From contig JBLWYD010000016.1 in NCBI GenBank assembly GCA_048267165.1, forward strand, positions 1 through 64,000: a stretch of 64,000 nt of DNA, given 5' to 3'. Positions 1-8,961 of the stretch are shown one piece after another; positions within the stretch are counted from its first letter, which is position 1; each line of letters starts with the position of its first letter. A program made the position numbers and the translations under genes. The DNA is from PGYR01 sp048267165. GTDB lineage: Bacteria; Bacteroidota; Ignavibacteria; Kapaibacteriales; UBA2268. The notes under the pieces were generated by a model, which did no database searches, was not told the DNA's origin, and saw only the letters and a program-made list of their open reading frames with translations.

Positions 1-2214
1 TTTGACCGGCTCTATAAGTGTAGGGGGGCCAATTAGTGTAGTAAAGTCATTAACCGATGACCAATTACTATACACACCACCCGTTTTACCTCTAACTCTC
101 CAATAGTATTTTGTATTTGGACTTAATTTATAGAATATGTCATAATAAGTGCTTGAAGTAATTATATCTTCATAAGAGAACGTAAAACTTTTATTAGCTG
201 ATATTTGGAAATTGTACAAATCAGCTTTACCTGATTCGCTCCAATCAAATGATAAATCCAAAGGTTGATTCAAAGCACCATTATTTGGACTAGCCAACTG
301 AGGAATTCCCATTCCATTTTTATTAAGATATTTGTAAAGCAAAGTACTTGTGAAAAGAAGGTCTGCCCCTGTGTTAATTGCCATACCATATATTCTACCA
401 GTATGATAACCCGATTGCAATGAATCCCACTCTACCCCACCATTCGTAGTGTGGTAAACACCCCAATGTTGGCTCAAGCCAACAAAAAGCTCATTAGCAG
501 AAGCAACGACGAATGTGGCTACTGATTGATCTGGCTGTGTTTGTCCGAAATCACGTGCGGCAATTGGAATATCTATTTTAGCAAAGCTAGTACCGTTATT
601 CTTAGATAAATAGATTCCTTGATAAGTTCCAAGATATACATTACCGAAGACAGCACTAATTTTACTGATAGGTTTGTTCAAGTTATAACCAGTATTGGTA
701 AATGTAGCTCCACCATCAGTAGATTTATATAGCTTATTAGCCAATTGGGCGTCAGGTCTGAAGAAGTAAATATTATTACTTGCATCAACTTCCAATATAC
801 ATCCACCAACAGCATCATTTGCATAGTTTTGAATTCTAGTCCAATTAGCACCACCATTGGTAGATTTGTGCAGTTCTTGTCTTGCAGTAGGAGGCATGCC
901 GTCAGCGAAAAAGAGTAACGCTACATATACATCACCATTAGGTGCAACAACTAAATCCATCATAGAATCATCATTATCACCTGGGGTAACAGTAGTCCAT
1001 GTATTGCCTTTATCCGTAGAAATAATAGCATCATTATTTCTTATTCCTATCAATCTTCCATTCATAAATTTCAAGTTCTTAACCATACCACCTGGGTAAT
1101 TAGTTAATTCAGTCCACGTCATACCCACATCAGATGATCTGTACATCTTATCATTCGCATTAATAACAAATTCATTGCCTACATTTGCGATTAGGGTAGT
1201 TACACCAAATGGGTCTAGAGAGATTTTATCCCAATTCTTACCTTTATTAGTACTTTTAACAACCCCTCTATCAAAGTCATAAGCAAGCAAAGTTCCATTA
1301 GAAAGTTGAGTAATATCTACTACTCCGTAATTTCTTAGCACTGAAGGCAGCCACTCTGTGAAAGGTAGTGCATTGTAAAACCAAATTCCATTTTCTCTAG
1401 TTCCAACTACAGCACCGTCGCTAGTATATTCAAAACAAGTAACACCATCATCTTTTAGTGAATCCGCCTCTGGTTGATACTTAGTCCATTGTAGAGCGTC
1501 ATTATTAGATTCCATCAATCCTTTATCGTTAGTCGCCATTAAGATTATATCTTTAGCTATTACTGTGATTTGATTGATGAACTTAGTATTATTCGTACCA
1601 GAGTTTGCTCTTCTCCAATTATCCCCTTTGTCAGTAGAACGATAAACACCATCTCCGTAAGTACCAGCCAAAAGAGTAGAGTCAATAGTCAGAGCAATAG
1701 CAGTTATATGCATAGTCTCTAAAACTACATTTTGTCCATTATTATCTTTAGACCTGTTTAGTGATTTCCATTCGGTACCACCATCAGTAGATACGAATAA
1801 GCCAGCTCCATAAGTACCAACATATATTGTATTATCATTGAATCTACTTACATATACAGAAGTAACATTCAAGCTCGAATCGAAAGGTAACTTAGTCCAT
1901 AAGTTCCCATCATTTTGAGAAACATATACACCATCGCCTTGTGTCCCCACATAGACAGTACCTTTACTATCAAACGCTATATCATTAATATACAGACTAC
2001 TTAGTCCATTATTCTTTGTTTGGAATGATTGCCCTTGATTAGAAGAGGTATAAACTCCGTCTCCCCAAGTTCCAGCATAGACAAGATCAGTTTTATTTGC
2101 TTTTAGAACATTCACCCCTTTGTATCCGGGGGCTTTCACTTTTACTACAGTTTCATTAGCGTAAGTAGTATAAGTTATCAGACAAGCTACAACTAGTAGT
2201 AGTAGTTTTTTCAT
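1..2214 (-). CDS. Secreted Asp-box (BNR/sortilin-like) repeat protein, C-terminus cut by window edge
   Basis: The reading frame runs from ATG at 2214 leftwards to base 1 without a stop, giving 738 codons; the true end lies outside the window. Residues 1-19 form a signal peptide (MKKLLLLVVACLITYTTYA). The body carries many Asp-box type repeats such as STDGGTEW, STDKGDNW, STNKGKNW, SSDVGMTW and STNGGANW, typical of beta-propellers of the sortilin or Ycf48-like class. From about residue 640 a fibronectin-III-like segment begins (WSESGKADLYNFQIS, then KYYWRVRG). Such proteins are usually exported and anchored through a C-terminal T9SS domain, which cannot be checked here. Binding target unknown. 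Confidence 0.8.
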   Translation of the reverse strand, partial: MKKLLLLVVACLITYTTYANETVVKVKAPGYKGVNVLKANKTDLVYAGTWGDGVYTSSNQGQSFQTKNNGLSSLYINDIAFDSKGTVYVGTQGDGVYVSQNDGNLWTKLPFDSSLNVTSVYVSRFNDNTIYVGTYGAGLFVSTDGGTEWKSLNRSKDNNGQNVVLETMHITAIALTIDSTLLAGTYGDGVYRSTDKGDNWRRANSGTNNTKFINQITVIAKDIILMATNDKGLMESNNDALQWTKYQPEADSLKDDGVTCFEYTSDGAVVGTRENGIWFYNALPFTEWLPSVLRNYGVVDITQLSNGTLLAYDFDRGVVKSTNKGKNWDKISLDPFGVTTLIANVGNEFVINANDKMYRSSDVGMTWTELTNYPGGMVKNLKFMNGRLIGIRNNDAIISTDKGNTWTTVTPGDNDDSMMDLVVAPNGDVYVALLFFADGMPPTARQELHKSTNGGANWTRIQNYANDAVGGCILEVDASNNIYFFRPDAQLANKLYKSTDGGATFTNTGYNLNKPISKISAVFGNVYLGTYQGIYLSKNNGTSFAKIDIPIAARDFGQTQPDQSVATFVVASANELFVGLSQHWGVYHTTNGGVEWDSLQSGYHTGRIYGMAINTGADLLFTSTLLYKYLNKNGMGIPQLASPNNGALNQPLDLSFDWSESGKADLYNFQISANKSFTFSYEDIITSSTYYDIFYKLSPNTKYYWRVRGKTGGVYSNWSSVNDFTTLIGPPTLIEPVK

Positions 2215-2417
2215 TTTTCGCACCAATTTTTATTTTTAATAATTCACAATTTAGTCAATTTTGTTAATCTATTCTAATACAATCTTAAAAATTGTTTTAG
2301 TATATATAACTTTAACAATTATGATGTAGATTTGTTACATTTGAAATTAATTCAATAAAAAATACTTCAAACTCTTTATATATCATCAGTATTTAATTAA
2401 TTTGAATAACATAAAAT

Positions 2418-4304
2418 TTGAAACCTCGGATATTACGCTTGAGAAAAGTTTTTTTACTTATATTAATTATTTATCTAATACCTTCAATTGTTCATAGCAG
2501 TGAGAAAGATAGTTTGATTAGGGTCTATCAAGGCAATGCCCCAAGTGAAGATAAAGTTAAGGCATTGCTTAGGTTATCGACTATCCAAAGAGAAACCGAT
2601 GCGTACTCGAGTATTAAAAACGCTAAAAACGCTATAAAAATAGCACATAAAATCCCTGATAAAACTTATCTAATCCGTTCTTATGCAAAGTTAGGAACTA
2701 CTTATAAGACCCTCGATAGTATGGATAAAGCATTGGAGAGTTTCTTAAAAGGTTTAGAACTAGCAAACGAAATGGATAATAAAGAATGGCAATCCAACTT
2801 CCTTAACTATTTGGGTAACGCTTACCTCCAGTACAATCAAAACAAAATTGCACTCAAGTATTTCAAAAAATCTTATGAAATAGCCACTCAACAGAATGAC
2901 TCTATTGCACTCTGCAATGTTCTAAATAATATTGGAATCGTCTTTTGGAGAGAAAACAAACTTGACAGCTCTTTCAACAATATTCACGCTTCAATGATAC
3001 TAAGTAGAGATTTGAAAGATAGTGCCGGTTTGGTGAGTTCATTCAATAATCTAGGAATGTTACAAGCAGAATTAGGCGATTTGAAAAGATCACTTGGCTA
3101 TTATAATCAGGCATTAATGTTAGCTAAAACACTTGATGATAAATGGGAACAAGCTAATATACTTAATAATTTATCTGCACTTAGAATAGAATTGGGAGAA
3201 CTTGACGAGGTAGAAATCAGTTTAAAAGAAGCTATAGGAATTTCGGTAGCTATTAAAAGCGCACTATTAGAATCTGACTCTTACTATAATTTATCTGAAT
3301 ATTATAGTATAACAGAAGAATTTGAGAAGTCATTAAATGCTTTTAAAAAGCATTCAGAAATAAAAATGAAGTTGATTAACGAAGAAACTTCCGATAAAAT
3401 TGCGGGCTTAGAAAAAGACTTCGAGCTGAGAAGTAAAGATAAAAATTTGGAAAAATTGAGTGAAGCTAATAATATCCAATATTACCTTATATTACTTTTA
3501 GCTACATCATTAGTACTACTTGGTATTCTTATTTTTATATATTTTAGAAAATTCTCAGAAAACAAGTCACTTTCTATTGAACTAAAACAGAACAATACTG
3601 ATTTGGAAAGATTGTCTGAGGAAAGGAATAAATTCTTCACTCTGATTTCTCATGATCTAAAAGCACCACTTTATAATATTAGTAATCTAAGTAATCTGAT
3701 GAAAATGTATGCACACGATATGGACGAAGCTGAGAGAGACACAACACTTGACCAACTAAATATATCATCTAAACACCTATTAACTCTGGTTGATAATATA
3801 TTACTCTGGTCAAGGACTCAAGTAGGTAATATGGAAAATAATCCAGAACCCCTAAATCTGAACGGGGTTATAGCAGAGTGTATAGATATACTTTGTCCAT
3901 TCGCTAATGAAAAAGAAATAACCCTAGTTAAGAATACGAATAAGACTGACAATATAGAAGTTAGAGCAGACTATAACCTACTTAGTACTGCAATTAGGAA
4001 TCTAATTTCCAACTCGATTAAGTTCAGCCACAGAAGCCACAAAGTAGAAATTAGTACCGAATCAAGCAATGGGCATATAAAGATAGACGTAATTGATACA
4101 GGTATTGGTATTCCCGAAGATATACAAGCGGAAATACTAAAAGGTAATGCAGGCACAACCCTTGGTACAAACGACGAGAAGGGCTCTGGTTTGGGACTAA
4201 AAATCACAAAAGAGTTCATAGAAATGACTGGCGGACAAGTCACCTTAGTCAGTCAAGAAGGTAAGGGAACAACGTTCTCAATAGTATTACCCAAAGACAA
4301 ATAG
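2418..4304 (+). CDS. TPR-containing membrane sensor histidine kinase
   Basis: Sensor kinase of the Bacteroidota TPR type. A hydrophobic N-terminal signal segment (about residues 10-27) is followed by tandem TPRs at about 55-330, a transmembrane helix near 353-375, a short coiled coil, a HisKA domain with phospho-acceptor H412 (ISHDLKAPL), and an HATPase domain with N-box N532 (LISNSIKF), G1 box D560 (DTGIGIP) and G2 box near 589 (GSGLGLKI). All key kinase residues are present. The first codon is TTG; a second in-frame TTG at 2439 gives a tighter signal peptide and may be the real start. There is no receiver or DNA-binding domain and no response regulator nearby, so it is an orphan kinase; ligand unknown. 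Confidence 0.9.
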   Translation: MKPRILRLRKVFLLILIIYLIPSIVHSSEKDSLIRVYQGNAPSEDKVKALLRLSTIQRETDAYSSIKNAKNAIKIAHKIPDKTYLIRSYAKLGTTYKTLDSMDKALESFLKGLELANEMDNKEWQSNFLNYLGNAYLQYNQNKIALKYFKKSYEIATQQNDSIALCNVLNNIGIVFWRENKLDSSFNNIHASMILSRDLKDSAGLVSSFNNLGMLQAELGDLKRSLGYYNQALMLAKTLDDKWEQANILNNLSALRIELGELDEVEISLKEAIGISVAIKSALLESDSYYNLSEYYSITEEFEKSLNAFKKHSEIKMKLINEETSDKIAGLEKDFELRSKDKNLEKLSEANNIQYYLILLLATSLVLLGILIFIYFRKFSENKSLSIELKQNNTDLERLSEERNKFFTLISHDLKAPLYNISNLSNLMKMYAHDMDEAERDTTLDQLNISSKHLLTLVDNILLWSRTQVGNMENNPEPLNLNGVIAECIDILCPFANEKEITLVKNTNKTDNIEVRADYNLLSTAIRNLISNSIKFSHRSHKVEISTESSNGHIKIDVIDTGIGIPEDIQAEILKGNAGTTLGTNDEKGSGLGLKITKEFIEMTGGQVTLVSQEGKGTTFSIVLPKDK

Positions 4305-4319
4305 CTAGTTAGATAGCTA

Positions 4320-4481
4320 CTATTTCTTTTTGTTTCTTCTTTTATTTCTAAACTTTCTAGTAAGAGCTATTTCTTTTTTATGCTCTTTTTCTTGCGCTTC
4401 CTTTGCTTTTTTGCCAAAATAAAGTGCTGGTAAAACTAAAACTACTAATATACCTAGTACTAATGCTGTAACATCTGTCAT
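4320..4481 (-). CDS. Small single-pass membrane protein with basic tail
   Basis: Fifty-three-residue protein. ATG at 4481 is preferred over an upstream in-frame ATG (4532) because GAGGT lies seven bases before it. One transmembrane helix (residues about 5-22, ALVLGILVVLVLPALYF) is followed by a strongly charged, lysine/arginine-rich tail (KKAKEAQEKEHKKEIALTRK). I do not recognise the family. It lies convergent with the histidine kinase and behind the terminator of the upstream gene, so it probably has its own promoter. Confidence 0.55.
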   Translation of the reverse strand: MTDVTALVLGILVVLVLPALYFGKKAKEAQEKEHKKEIALTRKFRNKRRNKKK

Positions 4482-4534
4482 ATTTACCTCAATTGTTTTT
4501 GTTAAAATGCAATTTATTATTGAATTATGCAAAT

Positions 4535-4563
4535 AAAAAAAGCCAAGACATAAATCTTGGCTT
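4535..4563 (-). terminator. Rho-independent terminator
   Basis: AAGCCAAGA (4540-4548) pairs with TCTTGGCTT (4555-4563) over a six-base loop; the A-run at 4535-4541 gives the U-tract on the minus strand. It terminates the outer-membrane gene that ends at 4596. Confidence 0.85.
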
Positions 4564-4595
4564 ATTAAAAAACATCTATTTTAAATTGGAAAGGA

Positions 4596-5102
4596 TTACA
4601 TCCACCAATCAATACCAATGAAAGATTGATTAATACCAAATCCAATTCTACTATTGTCTATGTTAAAATTAATAACATTGACACCACCTCTGATAGAAAC
4701 AGAAGGGAACGGAAACCACATACCACCTAACTCTACATTTGCAGTACTAGAAGACGAAGTAAAAACTGTCTCAGTAAAAGCCAAATTGAACTCAGCATAA
4801 GGAAACAAATTAGCTTCATTGCTGAATATATAACGGAAGAAAGGGTTAATTAATAATTGTGTTCCACCATCATCACCGGGAGTATCAGTACCACTCACAT
4901 AACCAAGAGCTAAACCCGAACCGATATGGAAGTTCTCTTGTAAAGCGTAACCGAAGCTGACACCCATATTAATATCATTTACCTTAACGCCAAGTCCGAT
5001 TTTATCCTTCGGAAGTGCCGATTTCTTTTCTGTTTGTGCAGTTGCACCGATAGTTGCTGCCAAGAAAAGTGCAACAACAAAACCAATTATTACTTTTTTC
5101 AT
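4596..5102 (-). CDS. Small outer-membrane beta-barrel protein
   Basis: About 168 residues from ATG 5102, chosen because AGGAG lies eight bases upstream and because a clean signal peptide follows (KKVIIGFVVALFLAATIGATAQ). The mature part is built of alternating hydrophobic strands with glycine and aromatic residues (VSFGYALQENFHIGSGLALGY) and ends in W-W-M, as in small porin-like barrels of the OmpW/OMP_b-brl group. No catalytic motif. Followed by its own terminator and not in an obvious operon. Role unknown, probably a structural envelope protein. Confidence 0.7.
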   Translation of the reverse strand: MKKVIIGFVVALFLAATIGATAQTEKKSALPKDKIGLGVKVNDINMGVSFGYALQENFHIGSGLALGYVSGTDTPGDDGGTQLLINPFFRYIFSNEANLFPYAEFNLAFTETVFTSSSSTANVELGGMWFPFPSVSIRGGVNVINFNIDNSRIGFGINQSFIGIDWWM

Positions 5103-5319
5103 ATTAAAACTCCTAAAAATGTTAAAAAACAATCTTATAAATATAGTTGATTTGTTAGTATATTTAAAATAAAATTATTCCACATTATCAAAAATCGAAC
5201 AAAATAAATGTTTGTCACGTAAAGCCATTTGTAAAAAGTAGCTTTATTTAAACACAGGGTTTTGTTAAATTTGAAGTTTTATTTCACCGATGAATATAAT
5301 ATTAATTAAGGTTTAGAGT

Positions 5320-8300
5320 ATGGATAACAAAAATTTACACCGTTTATTTGCACTATTGTCATTTGCCACGGCTATGATAGTATTCGGATTAACAGTCCAA
5401 GACAGCGTTCCCTTCTGGGATTGCGGTGAATTCTCAGCAGCTGCAATATGGCAGCAAGTACCTCACCCCCCCGGAGCTCCTTTGTTCCTAATGATAGGGA
5501 AAATATTCGATGTACTTATTCCTTTCGGTGATCCGGGATGGAAAATCAACATGGCATCTGCAACAAGTAGTGCATTTGCTGTATTATTTCTTTACCTAAT
5601 TACGGTAATGGCGATAAAAAACTTCAGAAAAGAAGAAATTTCCACTTTTGGAGAAGCTCTAGCTGTTTACGGCTCAGCTTTCGTCGGGGCAGCGGCTTTT
5701 ACTTTCAGTGATACTTTTTGGTTCAACGCAGTGGAATCTGAGGTGTACGCTATGTCAACTCTATTCGTATCTATTATCATCTATCTGATGATGAGATGGA
5801 ACGAAGAAGCTGATAATCCAGGGCATGAGAGATTTTTATTACTAATAGCTTATGTAATAGGTCTATCCACTGGGGTGCATTTATTACCAATATTGGCTAT
5901 TTTCTCTATAGTATTCTTAGTTTATTTGAGAAAGTATAAAACAACTTTCAGTGGTTTATTAATCACTGGGTTATTGTCCCTTTTCATATTCTTTATAATA
6001 TACCCATTCATTGTTAAGTGGATACCAGCACTTCTTGCTGGTCACTCACCAGGTAGAAATGAAGTACACCAGTATAATGTAAACGATAGTATGACACTTA
6101 TTATAATAGCTTTACTATTCGTATTCGGTACTATTGGTCTATTTATTTGGGCTATGAAAAACAAAAAACAAATGGTTATGTTGGCATCAGGTGGTGTAGT
6201 ACTAGTATTACTAGGATACACAACTTATACTCAAATACTAATACGTTCTAATGCTAACCCACCAATGAACGAGAACTCACCTAAGGACTTTAGTGATTTG
6301 GCTTCATATTTGGGACGTGAACAATATGGTAATGACGCTAGTTGGCCACGTAGGATTAAAACAGAAGAAAGATTCACAAGGAATTACATTTCAAAAGATG
6401 CCAACGGTGAATACATATACGGCGAATGGAATCCACCAACGAGAGAAAGAATGGAGACAAGCGACGGTCAAGCCGTTACTAAGCCAGTGTGGAACAATAT
6501 AAACTTTGGTGGCGAGATGGCCTACTTATGGAAATACCAAATGGGTCACATGTATTGGCGTTACTTTGGTTGGAATTTTGTTGGTAAAAACTCTGATGAA
6601 CAAGACGCTGGAGTAGCTTGGTTTGCCAAAACAAATCCAGAAATTGAAGTTCTAAATGATTTGAATGGTTACGCTGAAGAATTCCCAATAAGATTTTTCG
6701 CATTGCCACTTATATTTGGATTAATAGGCTTCTTCTTCCATTTCAAAGAAGATAGAAAAATGGCTATAATGCATTTAGTTATATTCCTAATGATGGGAGT
6801 ATTAGCAGCCGTTGCCCAGCAACAACAAGACCCTCAACCAAGAGAGAGAGACTATTTCTACACAGGTTCATTTATGATGTGGTGTATGTGGATAGGTCTT
6901 GGAGTTTACTCACTAATAATTAATTTGAGCAAAAAGAAAGTACAAGCTGGAATAGCTGGTGCTATAGTTGGTGTTTCTACTATATTAGTACCCGTTAATA
7001 TGGCAATAGGTGGTTGGAATACTCACGATAGAACTGGTAACATGTTACCATTTGATTATTCATATAACCTATTACAATCAGCCGAGGAAGGAGCTATTAT
7101 ATTCACCAATGGTGACAATGATACTTTCCCTGTTTGGTATATACAAGACGTGATGGGAGTAAGAAGAGACGTTCGGATAGTTAACCTATCATTGGGTAAC
7201 ACTCTATGGTATGTATATCAATTGAAAAATACAATGCCTTGGGGAGCAGCTAAGATACCTCTAACTTTCGCGGATGAAAGTTTGTTGGTTGATGAAGTTG
7301 ACCCTAGAGCTTTGAGCTATGATTTTGGTGAAGCATTTAATTTGGAAATACCTGTTAAGCGTGACATATTAGCTCAATATACTGATGATCCAGAAATCCT
7401 TTCACGTGGTACTTTCAAAGCACTATTCAAAGGTCAGGACTACGGAGTTCAAGGCGACAAGCAAATGTACTTATTCAGAGTACAAGACAAGTTAATAAGA
7501 GATATACTTGAGCAATTGAAATTCGAAAAGCCAATTTATTTCTCAACTACAGTTGGGCCTGATGCTTACTCAGGATTGGAAGAATTCTTCCGTTATGAAG
7601 GTATGCTAATGAGAGTTTGTCCAGTTCCACAGAAAACTTCAGTTGGCGACAAAATAAACATAGACGTAATGGCTGAGATATTACTAAACGTAAACAATAC
7701 TGATGAGTATAGTAAAACACCTAAGAAAGAGTTCAAGATGAGAAATCTGAATGACCCAGGGGTTTACTTCGATCCAGTACATAGACGTTTGATGAATAGC
7801 TACAGACAGCTATACACTATGTTAGCTACTTCTTATATATCAGTAAGAAATGATAATGCAAAAGCAATATCAACACTTGAATTGATGAACAAGAATATCT
7901 CTACAACTGTATTCCCTATGGAATATGATATGCTTTATAGAATGTCACAGTTGTACAAAGACGCTGGAGCAGAAGATCAAGCTAAGATATATGCTAAACT
8001 TGGTATAGAAAGAGCAAATAAAATAATAACTAATGAGAATCTGAGACCTGATATAGTTCAATACGAAGTTATGAACCGTTATTTAGGGCCACATAGATAC
8101 TCTGCTGAGTTATACAAAGTAATGGGCGATTACCAAGGTGCAATAGACATAACTAACAAGCTGAAAGGCAAGATAGACGAAGTAGAGCAACAAATGCGTG
8201 GTCGTCAAGGTTATGAATCACAGTATGATAGAATACGCTCTAATCAAGTAGATGCACTTGTGACTATAGATGAACTAGAAATAGAGAAACTAGAAAAAGA

Positions 8301-8475
8301 AGGCAAGATGGCTGAAGCATTGAAATTAATACAAGACAAAATGGCCAAATATAGAACAGATAACACACAAGTAAGTAATACTTTAGGTGGACTTCTGAAC
8401 AGGCGATTAATAGAAATGCAACAAAAATCAGGTGGCGATACTATTGCAGCAGAAAACACTCCAACAGCCAATTAA
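5320..8475 (+). CDS. DUF2723 multi-pass membrane protein, O-mannosyltransferase-like, with C-terminal TPR region
   Basis: 1051 residues. The N-terminus has the DUF2723 signature (TVQDSVPFWDCGEFSAA, then HPPGAPLFLMIGK), shared with the TMEM260 family of GT-C type protein O-mannosyltransferases. About twelve hydrophobic segments occupy the first 570 residues, with the likely catalytic acids in the first periplasmic loop (D-C-G-E). A periplasmic domain follows (FTNGDNDTFPVWYIQDVMGV), and residues about 830-1020 form helical TPR-like repeats. Presumed role: sugar transfer to exported proteins from a lipid-linked donor; this is family inference, substrate unknown. Single-gene unit closed by a strong terminator. 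Confidence 0.85.
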   Translation: MDNKNLHRLFALLSFATAMIVFGLTVQDSVPFWDCGEFSAAAIWQQVPHPPGAPLFLMIGKIFDVLIPFGDPGWKINMASATSSAFAVLFLYLITVMAIKNFRKEEISTFGEALAVYGSAFVGAAAFTFSDTFWFNAVESEVYAMSTLFVSIIIYLMMRWNEEADNPGHERFLLLIAYVIGLSTGVHLLPILAIFSIVFLVYLRKYKTTFSGLLITGLLSLFIFFIIYPFIVKWIPALLAGHSPGRNEVHQYNVNDSMTLIIIALLFVFGTIGLFIWAMKNKKQMVMLASGGVVLVLLGYTTYTQILIRSNANPPMNENSPKDFSDLASYLGREQYGNDASWPRRIKTEERFTRNYISKDANGEYIYGEWNPPTRERMETSDGQAVTKPVWNNINFGGEMAYLWKYQMGHMYWRYFGWNFVGKNSDEQDAGVAWFAKTNPEIEVLNDLNGYAEEFPIRFFALPLIFGLIGFFFHFKEDRKMAIMHLVIFLMMGVLAAVAQQQQDPQPRERDYFYTGSFMMWCMWIGLGVYSLIINLSKKKVQAGIAGAIVGVSTILVPVNMAIGGWNTHDRTGNMLPFDYSYNLLQSAEEGAIIFTNGDNDTFPVWYIQDVMGVRRDVRIVNLSLGNTLWYVYQLKNTMPWGAAKIPLTFADESLLVDEVDPRALSYDFGEAFNLEIPVKRDILAQYTDDPEILSRGTFKALFKGQDYGVQGDKQMYLFRVQDKLIRDILEQLKFEKPIYFSTTVGPDAYSGLEEFFRYEGMLMRVCPVPQKTSVGDKINIDVMAEILLNVNNTDEYSKTPKKEFKMRNLNDPGVYFDPVHRRLMNSYRQLYTMLATSYISVRNDNAKAISTLELMNKNISTTVFPMEYDMLYRMSQLYKDAGAEDQAKIYAKLGIERANKIITNENLRPDIVQYEVMNRYLGPHRYSAELYKVMGDYQGAIDITNKLKGKIDEVEQQMRGRQGYESQYDRIRSNQVDALVTIDELEIEKLEKEGKMAEALKLIQDKMAKYRTDNTQVSNTLGGLLNRRLIEMQQKSGGDTIAAENTPTAN

Positions 8476-8501
8476 TAAAGCATTTCAATAATACTATTTA
8501 C

Positions 8502-8533
8502 AAGGCGTTTACTTCGGTGAACGCCTTTTTTTA
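8502..8533 (+). terminator. Rho-independent terminator
   Basis: AAGGCGTTTAC pairs with GTGAACGCCTT (one G-U pair) around a TTCG tetraloop, followed by a run of seven T. It closes the DUF2723 gene. Confidence 0.92.
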
Positions 8534-8603
8534 TTTTTTGGCACTAATAATGTAATATTTTTCTTGTTATTAAGTCAATTTTTAAGATATTGCGAAAAAT
8601 TCG

Positions 8604-8620
8604 ATTACGCTTAACGTAAT
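8604..8620. promoter_or_regulatory. Small dyad upstream of DUF2795 gene, possible operator
   Basis: ATTACG (8604-8609) and CGTAAT (8615-8620) form a perfect six-base inverted repeat with a five-base centre, about 40 bases before the start of the downstream gene. The position suits an operator, but there is no experimental or family support. Confidence 0.25.
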
Positions 8621-8660
8621 AGTATTAAATTAATTAAATCAAAATTAGGAGTGTCAGGTT

Positions 8661-8900
8661 ATGTTTTGGACACCAGAACTAGCGAAAACATTAGAAGATG
8701 CACCATTTCCGGCTACTAAAGATGAGCTTTGGGATTATGCTAACAGATCAGGTTGCCCGCAACAAGTGTTGGACAATATAATCGAATTAGAAGATACTGA
8801 TGAGTTAATCGAAGGTATGGAAGATTTGTGGTCTGAATATGAAGATATGATCGAAGAAGATTACTTCTATGATGACGATGAAGAAGAACAGTACAAATAG
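8661..8900 (+). CDS. DUF2795 domain small acidic protein
   Basis: 79 residues. The N-terminal half matches the DUF2795 pattern (LAKTLEDAPFPATKDELWDYANRSGCPQQVLDNI), a small helical domain in which PFPATK-EL is the conserved core. The C-terminus is very acidic (YFYDDDEEEQYK). The AGGAG at 8647-8651 supports the ATG. Members of this family are widespread, often single-copy, and of unclear role. It follows a terminator, so it begins a new transcription unit; the Omp85 gene starts 61 bases downstream and could be co-transcribed. Confidence 0.8.
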   Translation: MFWTPELAKTLEDAPFPATKDELWDYANRSGCPQQVLDNIIELEDTDELIEGMEDLWSEYEDMIEEDYFYDDDEEEQYK

Positions 8901-8961
8901 AAAATAACTTAGAAAAAAGAAGCTAGAAACATCAAATTTTTAAAAAAGATGTCGAATAATA

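Noticed and set aside
857..1099. Plus-strand open frame of 80 codons inside the Asp-box exoprotein
   Set aside because: It lies opposite a clear repeat-bearing coding sequence and has no features of its own.
3971..4243. Minus-strand open frame of 90 codons inside the histidine kinase
   Set aside because: It is a shadow of the HATPase domain coding sequence; no signal, motif or start site.
4296..4330. TAGCTA-GTTAGA-TAGCTA near the end of the histidine kinase gene as terminator
   Set aside because: The stem is only six A+T-rich pairs and the following tract is interrupted by C; too weak to list.
5228..5273. TTTG ... TAAATTTG before the DUF2723 gene as a Bacteroidota-type promoter
   Set aside because: The -7-like TAAATTTG fits the TAnnTTTG consensus, but the nearest TTTG is 34 bases upstream, well over the expected spacing.
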